Of a DNA stretch of 64,000 nucleotides, positions 9,349 through 17,866 are shown one piece after another. Both the position numbers and the translations under genes were made by a program. The DNA is taken from contig NZ_JABWRP020000011.1 of assembly GCF_014269035.2 (NCBI RefSeq), positions 1 through 64,000 on the forward strand, written 5' to 3'. Numbering within the stretch: position 1 is the stretch's first letter; each line of letters begins with the position of its first letter. Under the pieces are notes generated by a model. It did not search any database. It saw nothing but the letters and a program-made list of their open reading frames with translations, and was not told the origin of the DNA. The stretch comes from Pseudomonas vlassakiae (GTDB lineage: Bacteria; Pseudomonadota; Gammaproteobacteria; Pseudomonadales; Pseudomonadaceae).

Positions 9349-10985
9349 GAAACGGCCTGCCGCGGGTGCCAGCCTGGGTGACCCTGCACGTAGCGCACCT
9401 CGGGCAATGGCAACGACGCCAGTTGCCAATCGGTCTTTTGCCGCGCCAGCCAGGCCTCGACCCGCTGCCACAGCGGCTCGCCCGCCCGGGCTTCGAATTG
9501 CAGGCCAAAGGTGCGGCACAAGCCCTGCACCGCGTCGATACCGCTCACGCGCTTGCCTTGCGGGCTGTAACTGACACGCCAGGCCTGGCCCTGCCAACGC
9601 GGCAGGTCCTGGCTGTTGTCGAGCAGCAATGGGTCGCCGAACAGTTGCTCGGCCGCGTTCTCCAGCACTTGTTCAACTTGCCGGGCCGGGGCCTCGACGA
9701 CGGGAGCCGGGTAGCCACCGGTCAGGCTGATCAGGTGCTCGCGGGTGATCGCCTCGCCTGCCGCCAGGGGGTAGTCGTAGCGCAGGCCCGGCAGCAGCAC
9801 CGGCAGGCTGCTGTCATCGGCCAAGGCTTGGTGCAGCAGGCGGTCCCAGCTACCGCCACGGGTATCCCGCCGCCACAAGGCCTGGGGCGCACGCGCCAGT
9901 GGCTGGTCGAGCCACGCCGCGTGGCCGGCCCGTTGCTGGCGCAGTTCTCCCTGCAACTGGCTGGCGCGCATCTGCGCAGCAGGCGACAGGTAGCGCTCAA
10001 AGGCCGGGAAGAACTGCCCGTCGAACTGCCATTGCCCAGCGACCTGCTGGCAACGCAGACGGAATGCACCACTACCACGGCAGCCGGCAAATAGCACCGG
10101 CACCCGACGGCCACTGGCCTGGGTGGCTTGAACCGGTACCGGCCACAGGTCTTGGCCACGGGCACAGAGCAGTACATCGGCTTCGACCAGTCGCTCGGCC
10201 AGCCAAAGGCCTGGCCCGGTGCCGACATCGGCCATCGCCACCACCAGGTCGGCCTCGCGCCGCGCCTGCTCGAAGGTCGGCAGCAGTGACTGGTACCACT
10301 GTTTGAGCGAGCCCTTCTGGTCTTGTGCATAAGGGTCGGTGACACCGACCACGGCGATCCGGGCACCGCCGCGCTCGAACACCTGCAGAGGCTCCAGGCC
10401 CAACGATTTGCGTTGCTCGTGTGCCAACCCGGCAGCAAGGGTGACAGCGCCAGACTGGCGGTAGAGCGCCGCGCTGCGCTGGGGCCAGAGCACGCGTTCA
10501 TCGCTGCTGACCCGCGCCTCGCTGCCCAGCAACTGACTGCCCTGCACGCCGCTTTCGCCCTGTGTGAGGTAGGCCAGACCGCTACCGTTCCAGCCCTGGC
10601 CGTTCTCCAGGGTCAGGCTGTTGCCGGGCCCGGCTTCGTTGCGCAATTGCTCCAGTAGCGCACCCAGCACTGCATAGCCACCAAGCGTTGCGCCCGCCAC
10701 CTGGTTCGCATCGAGCAAGGGTGCCAGTTGCGGATGAGCCAGGCTGGCACTGGCACCGGTCATCCACGGTGCCCGGCCCAGCTGGCTGACCGGGCCCAGG
10801 CGCGTGGCTGGCACGACCGGCAGACCGGGCTGGCGCGCATCGAGGGTGTCAGCGACGTACAACAGATCCACACTGGCGCTGCCGCCACGTTGGCCTGGCA
10901 ATGCGGAACAGGCGCCGAGCAGCGGTGCCAGCGCACCGATACCCATCCAGCTGATCACTTCGCGCCTATACACACTGCTTGCCAT
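9345..10985 (-). CDS. SoxB/5'-nucleotidase-fold exported protein, apparently without metal ligands
   Basis: The 546-residue protein follows the SoxB/5'-nucleotidase (metallophosphatase) plan: GGYAVLGALLEQLRNE near residue 105, VFERGGARIAVVGVTDPYA, and a C-terminal nucleotidase-like domain. The usual metal motifs look replaced. DxH reads ADTLD (45-49), GGD reads NGQG (about 126), the GHxH motif reads ARGQD (about 273), and no GNH[DE] is seen. The N-terminus carries YRREVISWMG (twin-arginine-like) and a lipobox LGAC (Cys26). It heads the gsp operon behind a Pho box. P. putida Xcp is reported to export phosphatases; whether this one is active is unknown. Confidence 0.8.
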   Translation of the reverse strand: MASSVYRREVISWMGIGALAPLLGACSALPGQRGGSASVDLLYVADTLDARQPGLPVVPATRLGPVSQLGRAPWMTGASASLAHPQLAPLLDANQVAGATLGGYAVLGALLEQLRNEAGPGNSLTLENGQGWNGSGLAYLTQGESGVQGSQLLGSEARVSSDERVLWPQRSAALYRQSGAVTLAAGLAHEQRKSLGLEPLQVFERGGARIAVVGVTDPYAQDQKGSLKQWYQSLLPTFEQARREADLVVAMADVGTGPGLWLAERLVEADVLLCARGQDLWPVPVQATQASGRRVPVLFAGCRGSGAFRLRCQQVAGQWQFDGQFFPAFERYLSPAAQMRASQLQGELRQQRAGHAAWLDQPLARAPQALWRRDTRGGSWDRLLHQALADDSSLPVLLPGLRYDYPLAAGEAITREHLISLTGGYPAPVVEAPARQVEQVLENAAEQLFGDPLLLDNSQDLPRWQGQAWRVSYSPQGKRVSGIDAVQGLCRTFGLQFEARAGEPLWQRVEAWLARQKTDWQLASLPLPEVRYVQGHPGWHPRQAVS

Positions 10986-11041
10986 CGAGCCCGCCGTCCT
11001 TATCCGAGTTCCTGTAGGGCTCCGGATGTTGCGGCGTTGGC

Positions 11042-11059
11042 ATGACAGTTTAATGTCAG
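11042..11059 (-). promoter_or_regulatory. Pho box upstream of the SoxB-like/gsp operon
   Basis: On the minus strand the site reads CTGACAT-TAAA-CTGTCAT, two 7-bp repeats with the 4-bp spacer expected for PhoB. The second repeat is perfect and the first has one change. It ends 57 bases before the ATG at 10985, a usual distance for a PhoB-activated promoter. It points left. I found no equally good box oriented toward phoX in the same gap. Confidence 0.85.
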
Positions 11060-11209
11060 AAATCCGACGATCATTCCAGATTGATCTGACTTGATTTGTA
11101 ATAAGAACTTACAGTTTTAAAAACCCGTTAATATTTTTGCCAATGAATCATCACAATAGCGCCCTAAAGTCGCGGTTTTCTCCAACTCAGCCACTACAAG
11201 GACACCCTG

Positions 11210-13279
11210 ATGAGTCGAGATACCGGCGATAACCTGGACCGCAACCAGAGCGGCAACCTGCCAATGGCCAGCGTGATGGACGCTTACCTGAGCCGTCGCA
11301 GCGTGATGCGCGGCAGCCTGGGCGCCGCCATCGCCATGATTGCCGGTACCGGCCTGACCGGCTGCTTCGACAGTGGCGGCGGCTCTGATGACGCCCCGGC
11401 GCCGCAACCGCCGGTGACCGACCCGACCGAACCGGAAGTCCCGAAACTGGCGCTGGGCTTCCAGTCCATCGCCGGCTCGCGCACCGACGCCTGCGTCGTC
11501 GCCGCCGGTTACAGCGCCTATGTGCTGGCGCCTTGGGGCACGCCGCTGAACAGCAACGCCAACCCGTGGAAAGCGGACGGCAGCAACACGTCGACCGACC
11601 AGGCCAATGCCATGGGCATGCACCATGACGGCATGCACTTCTTCCCGATCAATGGCAGCTCCGAAGACGGCCTGCTGGCGATCAACTTCGAGTACATCGA
11701 CACCGCGGCGCTGCACCCCAACGGCCCGACTACCGATGCCAGTGGCAAGCGACCGGCCGAAGAAGTGCGCAAGGAAATCAACGCCCACGGTGCTGGCGTG
11801 GTACGCCTGCAGAAGGTCAACGGCCGTTGGCAGGTGGTCGACAACGACCCGCTCAACCGCCGCTTCACCACCGCTTCGCGCATGGAACTGAGCGGGCCGC
11901 TGCGTGGCACCGACCACGTCAAGACCAAGTACTCGGCCGATGGCACCCATTGCCGCGGCACCAACAACAACTGCGGCAATGGCTACACCCCGTGGGGCAC
12001 CTACCTGACCTGCGAAGAGAACTGGCCGGGCATCTTCGTCAACAAGGGCACCCGCCCAGAAGACCAGCGCCGCATCGGCGTGGGCACCTCCAGCGGCCAG
12101 TACAAGTGGGAAAGCGCTGCCGGTGACAGCAGCGAAGTGGCCGATGAATTCGCCCGTTTCGACGTCACCGTCAAGGGCGCCAGCGCCACCGACGACTACC
12201 GCAACGAAGCCAGCACCTACGGTTACATCGTCGAAATCGACCCGTACAACAGCAGCACACTGGCCACCAAGCGCACCGCACTGGGCCGCTTCCGCCACGA
12301 AGGCTGCGCCCCTGGCCTGCCGGTCGCTGGCAAGCCGCTGGTGTGGTACATGGGTGACGACTCGAACAACGAGTACCTGTACAAGTGGGTGTCCACCGCC
12401 GTGTGGGATGCCGCCGACGCCAACCCGGCCGACCGCCTGGCCACTGGGGCCAAGTACCTGGACCAGGGCAAGCTGTACGTGGCCCGCTTCAATGCCGACG
12501 GCACCGGCGTATGGCTGTTGCTGGACGTGAACACCGCCACCTCCGCTGGCAGCACCCTCGGCGCGCTGTACGGAGACCTCGCCGGCATCATCCTCAACAC
12601 CCGTGGTGCTGCCGATGCCGTGGGCGCCACGCCGATGGACCGCCCGGAGTGGACCACGGTCAACCCGCTCAACGGCGATGTCTACCTGACCCTGACCAAC
12701 AACAGCGCGCGCACCGCCGACAAGGTCGATGCCGCCAACCCGCGCGGCCCGAACCGCCATGGCCATATCATCCGCTGGCACGACAGCGACGACCAGCTGA
12801 GCTTCACCTGGGACATCTTCGTGTTCGGTGCCAACGCGGCCGGCACGGCCGACATCAACCGCTCGGGCCTGACCGAGCTGAACCAGTTCGCCAGCCCCGA
12901 CGGCATGAGCTTCGATAGCCGTGGGGTGCTGTGGTTCGAGACGGACAATGGCGAGACCACCCTCACCGACTACACCAACGACCAGCTGCTGGCGGTGATC
13001 CCCACCGACCTGGTCGATGCCAGCGGCAAGCAGGTGCCGGTCAATGCCCAGAACCAGACGGCCCTGCGCCGCTTCTTCGTCGGGCCGAACGGTTGCGAGG
13101 TGACGGGCATTACCTTCACCCCGGACAACAAGACTCTGTTCATCAACATCCAGCACCCGGACAACTGGCCGTATACCGACAAGGCGACCGATGCGACCCC
13201 GGCCGGAGCCAAGGTTAGACCACGGGCTTCGACGGTGGTGATCCAGCGGATTGATGGCGGGGAGATTGGTACCGCCTGA
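11210..13279 (+). CDS. phoX: PhoX-type alkaline phosphatase (DUF839), Tat-exported
   Basis: PhoX enzymes are calcium/iron-dependent phosphomonoesterases exported by Tat. The 689-residue protein matches the family along its length: WGTPL, CEENWPGIFVN, RFRHEGCAPGL, YMGDDSNNEYLYKWV, RPEWTTVNPLNGDVYLTLTN, SPDGMSFDSRGVLWFETD, GCEVTGITFTPDNKTLFINI. The leader has a twin-arginine SRRSVMR at 28-34, then a hydrophobic core and a lipobox-like LTGC (Cys52) followed by a Gly/Ser/Asp/Pro-rich linker. An AAGGA site precedes the ATG. tatABC and gspK lie directly downstream. Confidence 0.93.
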   Translation: MSRDTGDNLDRNQSGNLPMASVMDAYLSRRSVMRGSLGAAIAMIAGTGLTGCFDSGGGSDDAPAPQPPVTDPTEPEVPKLALGFQSIAGSRTDACVVAAGYSAYVLAPWGTPLNSNANPWKADGSNTSTDQANAMGMHHDGMHFFPINGSSEDGLLAINFEYIDTAALHPNGPTTDASGKRPAEEVRKEINAHGAGVVRLQKVNGRWQVVDNDPLNRRFTTASRMELSGPLRGTDHVKTKYSADGTHCRGTNNNCGNGYTPWGTYLTCEENWPGIFVNKGTRPEDQRRIGVGTSSGQYKWESAAGDSSEVADEFARFDVTVKGASATDDYRNEASTYGYIVEIDPYNSSTLATKRTALGRFRHEGCAPGLPVAGKPLVWYMGDDSNNEYLYKWVSTAVWDAADANPADRLATGAKYLDQGKLYVARFNADGTGVWLLLDVNTATSAGSTLGALYGDLAGIILNTRGAADAVGATPMDRPEWTTVNPLNGDVYLTLTNNSARTADKVDAANPRGPNRHGHIIRWHDSDDQLSFTWDIFVFGANAAGTADINRSGLTELNQFASPDGMSFDSRGVLWFETDNGETTLTDYTNDQLLAVIPTDLVDASGKQVPVNAQNQTALRRFFVGPNGCEVTGITFTPDNKTLFINIQHPDNWPYTDKATDATPAGAKVRPRASTVVIQRIDGGEIGTA

Positions 13280-13292
13280 TCGATCTGCGCAC

Positions 13293-13311
13293 GGGGCTAC
13301 TTCGCAGCCCC
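13293..13311 (+). terminator. hairpin after phoX
   Basis: GGGGCT (13293-13298) pairs with AGCCCC (13306-13311) across a 7-base loop, 14 bases after the phoX stop. There is no T-run, so termination strength is uncertain. It also sits just past the end of the convergent gspK. Confidence 0.5.
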
Positions 13312-13325
13312 GGCAACTTCGAGCA

Positions 13326-14291
13326 TCACCACAACACCGGTTCCCGGCTGCGCACCCGCACCTGTTGCGCCGGCACCCGCGCATGCCACTGCACCACGCC
13401 CAACGCCTCCAGCTGAAACTCACTGCGCATCACCCTGCCCTGCTCTTCGAACGACAGCTGCAACAGGTAATGCCCGCTGTTGAGCAGCAATCCCTCGCTC
13501 AACCGTTCGAACGTCTCGTCATCCACCGCGCCCAGCGCCTGGCGCAACGCCGAGGCATCCTCATATCCCGATGCCGGCCGACCGCTGATGATGCGGCTGA
13601 GCAAGGAACGCGGGTAACGCCCTTCGTACAGCGCATCGAGCAATGGCAGTTGATCCAATCCCAGGGCATTGGCATTCAGGCGCCAGCCAGTGGTCTGCGG
13701 CAAGGCGCACAGCATCGGGTAGCGGCGCTGGCGGGAAGCGTCCGGCTCCAGCAGCAGGTTCAGCTCGCTGGTATCGAGCATCGGCTGGTTGGCCGCCAGG
13801 CGCGGGGGCTGCTGGCGCAGGTACAGGGCGCTTTCGGCGCCTTGCAGGCGGGCATCGCTGTCACCGTCGAGCCAGTCGGCCAAGGCATCCACCAGGCGCT
13901 CGGCGGCCATGTCATTGCCCAGCAAGTGCTTGAGCTGGCGCTCGGCGCGCGCGCCATCTGCCCCCAGCAGCGCATTCACGTTGAAGCAGGTGTGCTGGTC
14001 ACGCACGCGCAACTGCGCCTGCCCGGCGCCAAAATCGTACTTCAGCGGTTGCCCGCGCAAGGCCTGCCAGAACAACGGGCTGAGCCGCCAGGCAGGGTCA
14101 CGCAGGGCCTGCTCGGCATAGGCCAGGCCGGCCTGCTCCATGGCGCGTACCTGCACGCGCTGACGCAACAATTGCACCTCGTCCACCTGCCGCCGGCCAT
14201 CCTCCACCAGCCAGGCCATGCCGGCGGCGAGCATGGCCAGCACCACCAGCACCATCAGCAGTGCCGCGCCCTGCTGTCGCTTGCCGTACAT
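13326..14291 (-). CDS. gspK: type II secretion minor pseudopilin K, detached from the main cluster
   Basis: GspK caps the pseudopilus tip with GspI and GspJ. I start at the ATG at 14291 (MYGKRQQG|AALLMVLVVLAMLAAGM). It has the prepilin cleavage site but, as usual for GspK, lacks Glu+5. The 321-residue protein has the large alpha domain (CFNVNALLGADG, LVDALADWLDGDSD). It is 2.3 kb beyond the first gene of the gsp operon, separated by phoX and in convergent orientation to it. The main operon has no second gspK between gspJ and gspL. Confidence 0.92.
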   Translation of the reverse strand: MYGKRQQGAALLMVLVVLAMLAAGMAWLVEDGRRQVDEVQLLRQRVQVRAMEQAGLAYAEQALRDPAWRLSPLFWQALRGQPLKYDFGAGQAQLRVRDQHTCFNVNALLGADGARAERQLKHLLGNDMAAERLVDALADWLDGDSDARLQGAESALYLRQQPPRLAANQPMLDTSELNLLLEPDASRQRRYPMLCALPQTTGWRLNANALGLDQLPLLDALYEGRYPRSLLSRIISGRPASGYEDASALRQALGAVDDETFERLSEGLLLNSGHYLLQLSFEEQGRVMRSEFQLEALGVVQWHARVPAQQVRVRSREPVLW

Positions 14292-14365
14292 CCGCGCGCA
14301 TCCTTTTCGTCGATGAGGGTGCCAGTCAACACGCCAGGTGTTGCAGCCAGGTTGCAACGGCCTTG

Positions 14366-14383
14366 CAGTCATCTCGGTGTCAT
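14366..14383 (+). promoter_or_regulatory. Pho box upstream of tatABC
   Basis: CAGTCAT (14366-14372), a 4-base spacer, then GTGTCAT (14377-14383): 12 of 14 repeat positions match CTGTCAT twice. It ends 53 bases before the tatA ATG, nearly the same distance as at the gsp-operon box. This suggests PhoB control of the Tat genes, and possibly of divergent gspK. Confidence 0.65.
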
Positions 14384-14436
14384 CTGCACGCGGCAGGATT
14401 GGCCTTCTTTTTCATGACCTTACAGGAGTGGTCGAA

Positions 14437-14664
14437 ATGGGTGGCATCGGAATCTGGCAACTGGTGATCGTACTGCTGATCGTGTTTCTGCTGTTTGGCA
14501 CCAAGCGCCTGAAGGGGCTGGGCAGCGATGTCGGCGAGGCGATCCAGGGCTTTCGCAAATCCATGGGCGGCGATCATGACGTCGATGCTCCTGCTCAGGT
14601 ACAACAGCAGCCACCGCTGACCGCTCAGGCCGCGCAACAGCAGCAAGCGGATCGCCAGGCCTGA
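14437..14664 (+). CDS. tatA: Sec-independent translocase subunit TatA
   Basis: TatA forms the size-variable pore of the twin-arginine pathway. The 75-residue protein starts [20 protein letters not shown] and continues with the hinge and amphipathic helix [21 protein letters not shown], then a Gln-rich polar tail. The chosen ATG at 14437 has AGGAG upstream; a longer frame from 14338 is ignored. The stop overlaps tatB (TGATG). Confidence 0.95.
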   Translation: MGGIGIWQLVIVLLIVFLLFGTKRLKGLGSDVGEAIQGFRKSMGGDHDVDAPAQVQQQPPLTAQAAQQQQADRQA

Positions 14665-14954
14665 TGTTCGAGGCAGGTTTCAGCGAACTCTTGCTGGTAG
14701 GCATCGTCGCACTGCTGGTGCTGGGCCCGGAACGCCTGCCGGTTGCAGCGCGTACCTTGGGCCGTAGCCTTGGCCAGGCGCGCCGGGCCATGAACGGTTT
14801 GCGTGCGCAGCTGGAACGCGAGATCGACATGCCCGACCTAGACAGCGCGCCCTTGCAGCGCCTGGAGCAGGAAATCCGCCAGGGCATCAGCCTCGAGGCG
14901 GAGCCGGCCAGCGACACCGTTCCCCCGCCAACCGCCCGGGAGATCAGCTCATGA
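14664..14954 (+). CDS. tatB: Sec-independent translocase subunit TatB
   Basis: TatB forms the substrate receptor with TatC. The 96-residue protein begins [20 protein letters not shown], followed by GPERLPVAARTLGRSLGQARR, a classic TatB N-terminal helix, GPxRLP hinge and amphipathic helix. It overlaps tatA by one base and tatC by ATGA, so the three genes are translationally coupled. Confidence 0.95.
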   Translation: MFEAGFSELLLVGIVALLVLGPERLPVAARTLGRSLGQARRAMNGLRAQLEREIDMPDLDSAPLQRLEQEIRQGISLEAEPASDTVPPPTAREISS

Positions 14955-15727
14955 GCATTGCCATTGACCCGGCCGCTCGCATGCCATTGACCGCCCACCT
15001 GCGCGACTTGCGCAAGCGCCTGATGCGCTGCCTGTTGCTGCTGGCGGTGGTATTCGCCGGGCTGTTCCCCTTGGCCCAGCCGCTGTACACCCTGATTTCC
15101 GAACCACTGCGCCGCTTTCTTCCGCAAGGCGCCAGCATGATCGCGACCAGCGTCACCTCGCCGTTCCTCACGCCGTTCAAGCTGACGGCAATGTGCGCGC
15201 TGTTCGTCGCCATGCCGCTGTTGCTGCATCAGGCCTGGGGGTTCATCGCCCCCGGCCTGTACCGGCGTGAGCGACGCATTGCCCTGCCGTTGCTGGTGTC
15301 GAGCATCGTGCTGTTCTATGCCGGCATGGCGTTCGCGTTCTACCTGGTATTCCCGATGATGTTCGGTTTCTTTGCCAGCGTGACGCCTGACGGTGTGGCG
15401 ATGATGACCGACATCAGTCAGTACCTGGATTTCATCATGGCGCTGTTTCTGGCGTTCGGCCTGGCCTTCGAGATCCCGGTGGCGACTTTCATCGTGGTCT
15501 GGGCCGGGCTTGCCGATGTACCGACGCTGCGGCGCAGCCGGCCCTACGTGATCGTAGGCTGCTTCGTGGTGGGGATGATCCTCACCCCACCGGACGTGTT
15601 CTCGCAGACCCTGCTGGCGGTGCCAATGTGGCTGTTGTTCGAAGCCGGACTGCTGGCAACGGCAGCGGCCAGCCACAAGCCTGGTGCAGGTGAGGGAAGA
15701 GCATCCAGACGTACCGGCAGTACCTGA
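14951..15727 (+). CDS. tatC: Sec-independent translocase subunit TatC
   Basis: TatC is the multispanning receptor for twin-arginine signals. The 258-residue protein has six hydrophobic segments. Family motifs include HLRDLRKRLMR at the N-terminus, the LxxPFxTPFK-like SPFLTPFKLTAM, PGLYRRERR and LAFEIPV, and LTPPDVFSQ near the C-terminus. Because the set sits beside a Tat-dependent phosphatase, it is probably a second, dedicated tatABC rather than the housekeeping copy. Confidence 0.95.
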   Translation: MSIAIDPAARMPLTAHLRDLRKRLMRCLLLLAVVFAGLFPLAQPLYTLISEPLRRFLPQGASMIATSVTSPFLTPFKLTAMCALFVAMPLLLHQAWGFIAPGLYRRERRIALPLLVSSIVLFYAGMAFAFYLVFPMMFGFFASVTPDGVAMMTDISQYLDFIMALFLAFGLAFEIPVATFIVVWAGLADVPTLRRSRPYVIVGCFVVGMILTPPDVFSQTLLAVPMWLLFEAGLLATAAASHKPGAGEGRASRRTGST

Positions 15728-15802
15728 GGGAGGCGCTGCCGGATCGCTTCATCTATCGAGAATGCTCAGTCTGTAGCGCCTTTGAAAAACAGGAAACCCA
15801 CC

Positions 15803-17830
15803 ATGGCACTACATACCGAACACACCTCTGGAGCAGCTGCGCCGTCCACGTTAAGCAGCACCTTTGCACTGCAGCAGTTGGCCAGTTTCGCGCGCAGCAC
15901 AGATAAAGTGCTGTTCCTGCACATGCTCATGTCAGTATTCGGCACCGACGTACCCGTGGCTGCCTATGTTGAGCTTTATGACAACCTGCGCGCAGATACT
16001 GTGCCCAATCCGCCTTATCGCCTTGACGAGCGGATTGCCAGCCTGGCTACGTTCGACGAGGCCAGTCACTCAATCGCCGTAAAGCCCTCTGCCGTCGAGC
16101 AGGCTCTGAGCGAGGCGGCGGCGAATTCGAACCTGTTCAGTGCGATGCTTCAGGCCTTCGGCGTCTATTTGCACAGTACCTTGCGTCAAGGCGCGGCCAG
16201 TGCGGCGCAAAGCGCCATGGACATCGGCGTAAGCTACGCCGCGATGATCACGTTCTGCACGCCCATTGTGGCAAATGGCACCCTCTTCGCCACGTTCGAC
16301 TCAGGCGACCGCCAGCATGACCTGACCTTGATGCCATTCGAAGCCGAAGGCGAAACATTGCCCACCCCCGAAAAGTTCGAGGCCGGCAAAGGTCACGACG
16401 GGGCATACACGCATGGGGCAATCGCCAAGGGGCTGGCCACCGCGAACTTTACCGAAGAGCAGATTCGCAGCATCTACTTTGGCAACTGGCTACGAGACTA
16501 CTCCCAGCTGCTGGACCCGAAGCTCGTACGCAAGCCGACCGCCCCTATTGAGTTTCCCAAACTTCCGCGCCCTGTCCTGACGCAAATTGTCGATCTGCTG
16601 GCACTGGAAGAATTCAATGATTTGCAGAGCACGGCCGAAGATCGACAAACCTACACCGTGACCACCGCCATGCTGGGCGTCTATCGCCCCTCCGAGCATA
16701 TCGACAATCCGCTGCTGGCCGAAGACAAAGCAGACCCAAGGACCATCGACAGCGATTTCGAAGCTGCGGTGTACCCAGGCGACCCGCTCTTGTCCATCGA
16801 TACCGAGCGTTCGATGGCACGCTACATCGACAATTCGCGGGACTATATGTACCGCAGGCTCATCGACGCCATGCAGGCAGGGAACACACCACTGGGCAGG
16901 CGCTATTTCGGCGAAGCACTGCATGTGCTGGAAGACTACTTTGCCCACTCGAACTTCGTCGAGCTCTGCCTGCACCAGCGCGGCCACGACAGCGTGCTGC
17001 CCTGGACACTGCAGCGCGGCCAGCATGGTCTTGCCATCATTACCGGTACGTTCAGCGGGCTCGACATCATCGCCAGCATTGCCGGGCCGCTCGGCAAGCT
17101 GCTGTTCTCTGTCGAAGATATCGATTTCAAGTTGATAAAGCCTGGCGATCGCAGCGATTCGGAGAAGGTCTTGAACATTCTTCTGAAAGAGTACGGTGCG
17201 GACACAGCGTGGACTTTGATGAATGGCTATCTCGAGTTCCGTGACAAAGCCGCCGCTGATGAAACGTTCAAGCGCTATCAAACGGCAGCCTGGATAGTGA
17301 ATCTGCCTGCGAAACTGTTCACCAATGCGATGAACAGTGTCATGCGGCAGTTGCTCGAGTGGATAGCCGACAATATCGCTACTGCGCAGACGCTATCCGG
17401 CAGCAACCCTAACGAAGTCGCCGAGCTGTATCCTTCGCATTCGCAGCTGGCCAAGGATCATGCTAGCCATCCGCTACATGAATTGGCGGGGCTGATGGCC
17501 ATGTATGCGGTAGAGCAGGTGGGCGTCTCCATGCAGGCCTATTGGAGTGGGGAAACCGATCGCGACCCCGCAACGCTGGCTACCAGCTTCCTCATTCATC
17601 CCAGGCAAGATGACTGGCATGAGGATATCGTCGCCGCCTGGGAGGCAAAAGACCGCGAAGAGGCCCGAGCAAGTATCAGCAAGGCAAGCAGTTACGATGA
17701 CTTGCAGGCGCTGCAAAAGCAGAACTGGAATGAAGAGCTTGAGCGCACCAACGCGCTGCTGCAAGCGTATCAACCCTTGCCGCAAGGCATCACTGATGTG
17801 CTTAGCAACTTTGGCTTTGGTCTTGGATGA
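15803..17830 (+). CDS. HET-C (heterokaryon incompatibility) family protein
   Basis: The 675-residue product carries the hallmarks of the HET-C family known from fungal non-self recognition: HGAIAKGL near residue 204, IRSIYFGNWLRDYSQ near 225, and ALHVLEDYFAHSNFVELCL near 372-390. The last motif (HxxxD...H) resembles the zinc site of phospholipase C/P1-nuclease-like proteins. There is no signal peptide; a hydrophobic stretch lies near 410-435. AGGAAA precedes the ATG at 15803, so I prefer this over an upstream TTG. The gene appears less GC-rich than its neighbours and stands alone, with no obvious immunity or secretion partner. Confidence 0.75.
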   Translation: MALHTEHTSGAAAPSTLSSTFALQQLASFARSTDKVLFLHMLMSVFGTDVPVAAYVELYDNLRADTVPNPPYRLDERIASLATFDEASHSIAVKPSAVEQALSEAAANSNLFSAMLQAFGVYLHSTLRQGAASAAQSAMDIGVSYAAMITFCTPIVANGTLFATFDSGDRQHDLTLMPFEAEGETLPTPEKFEAGKGHDGAYTHGAIAKGLATANFTEEQIRSIYFGNWLRDYSQLLDPKLVRKPTAPIEFPKLPRPVLTQIVDLLALEEFNDLQSTAEDRQTYTVTTAMLGVYRPSEHIDNPLLAEDKADPRTIDSDFEAAVYPGDPLLSIDTERSMARYIDNSRDYMYRRLIDAMQAGNTPLGRRYFGEALHVLEDYFAHSNFVELCLHQRGHDSVLPWTLQRGQHGLAIITGTFSGLDIIASIAGPLGKLLFSVEDIDFKLIKPGDRSDSEKVLNILLKEYGADTAWTLMNGYLEFRDKAAADETFKRYQTAAWIVNLPAKLFTNAMNSVMRQLLEWIADNIATAQTLSGSNPNEVAELYPSHSQLAKDHASHPLHELAGLMAMYAVEQVGVSMQAYWSGETDRDPATLATSFLIHPRQDDWHEDIVAAWEAKDREEARASISKASSYDDLQALQKQNWNEELERTNALLQAYQPLPQGITDVLSNFGFGLG

Positions 17831-17866
17831 ACATTGCATTCGCCAAGGGATTGACCGTCAGGCTTC

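Noticed and set aside
11060..11209. a second Pho box facing phoX
   Set aside because: CTGACTT and TTGTAAT occur near 11087-11104 but are spaced 10 rather than 11 bases and are poor matches, so I do not call a site.
11117..13423. 768-codon frame on the - strand opposite phoX
   Set aside because: It is antisense to a protein that matches DUF839 along its whole length; the product is composition-driven (V/G/A/R-rich).
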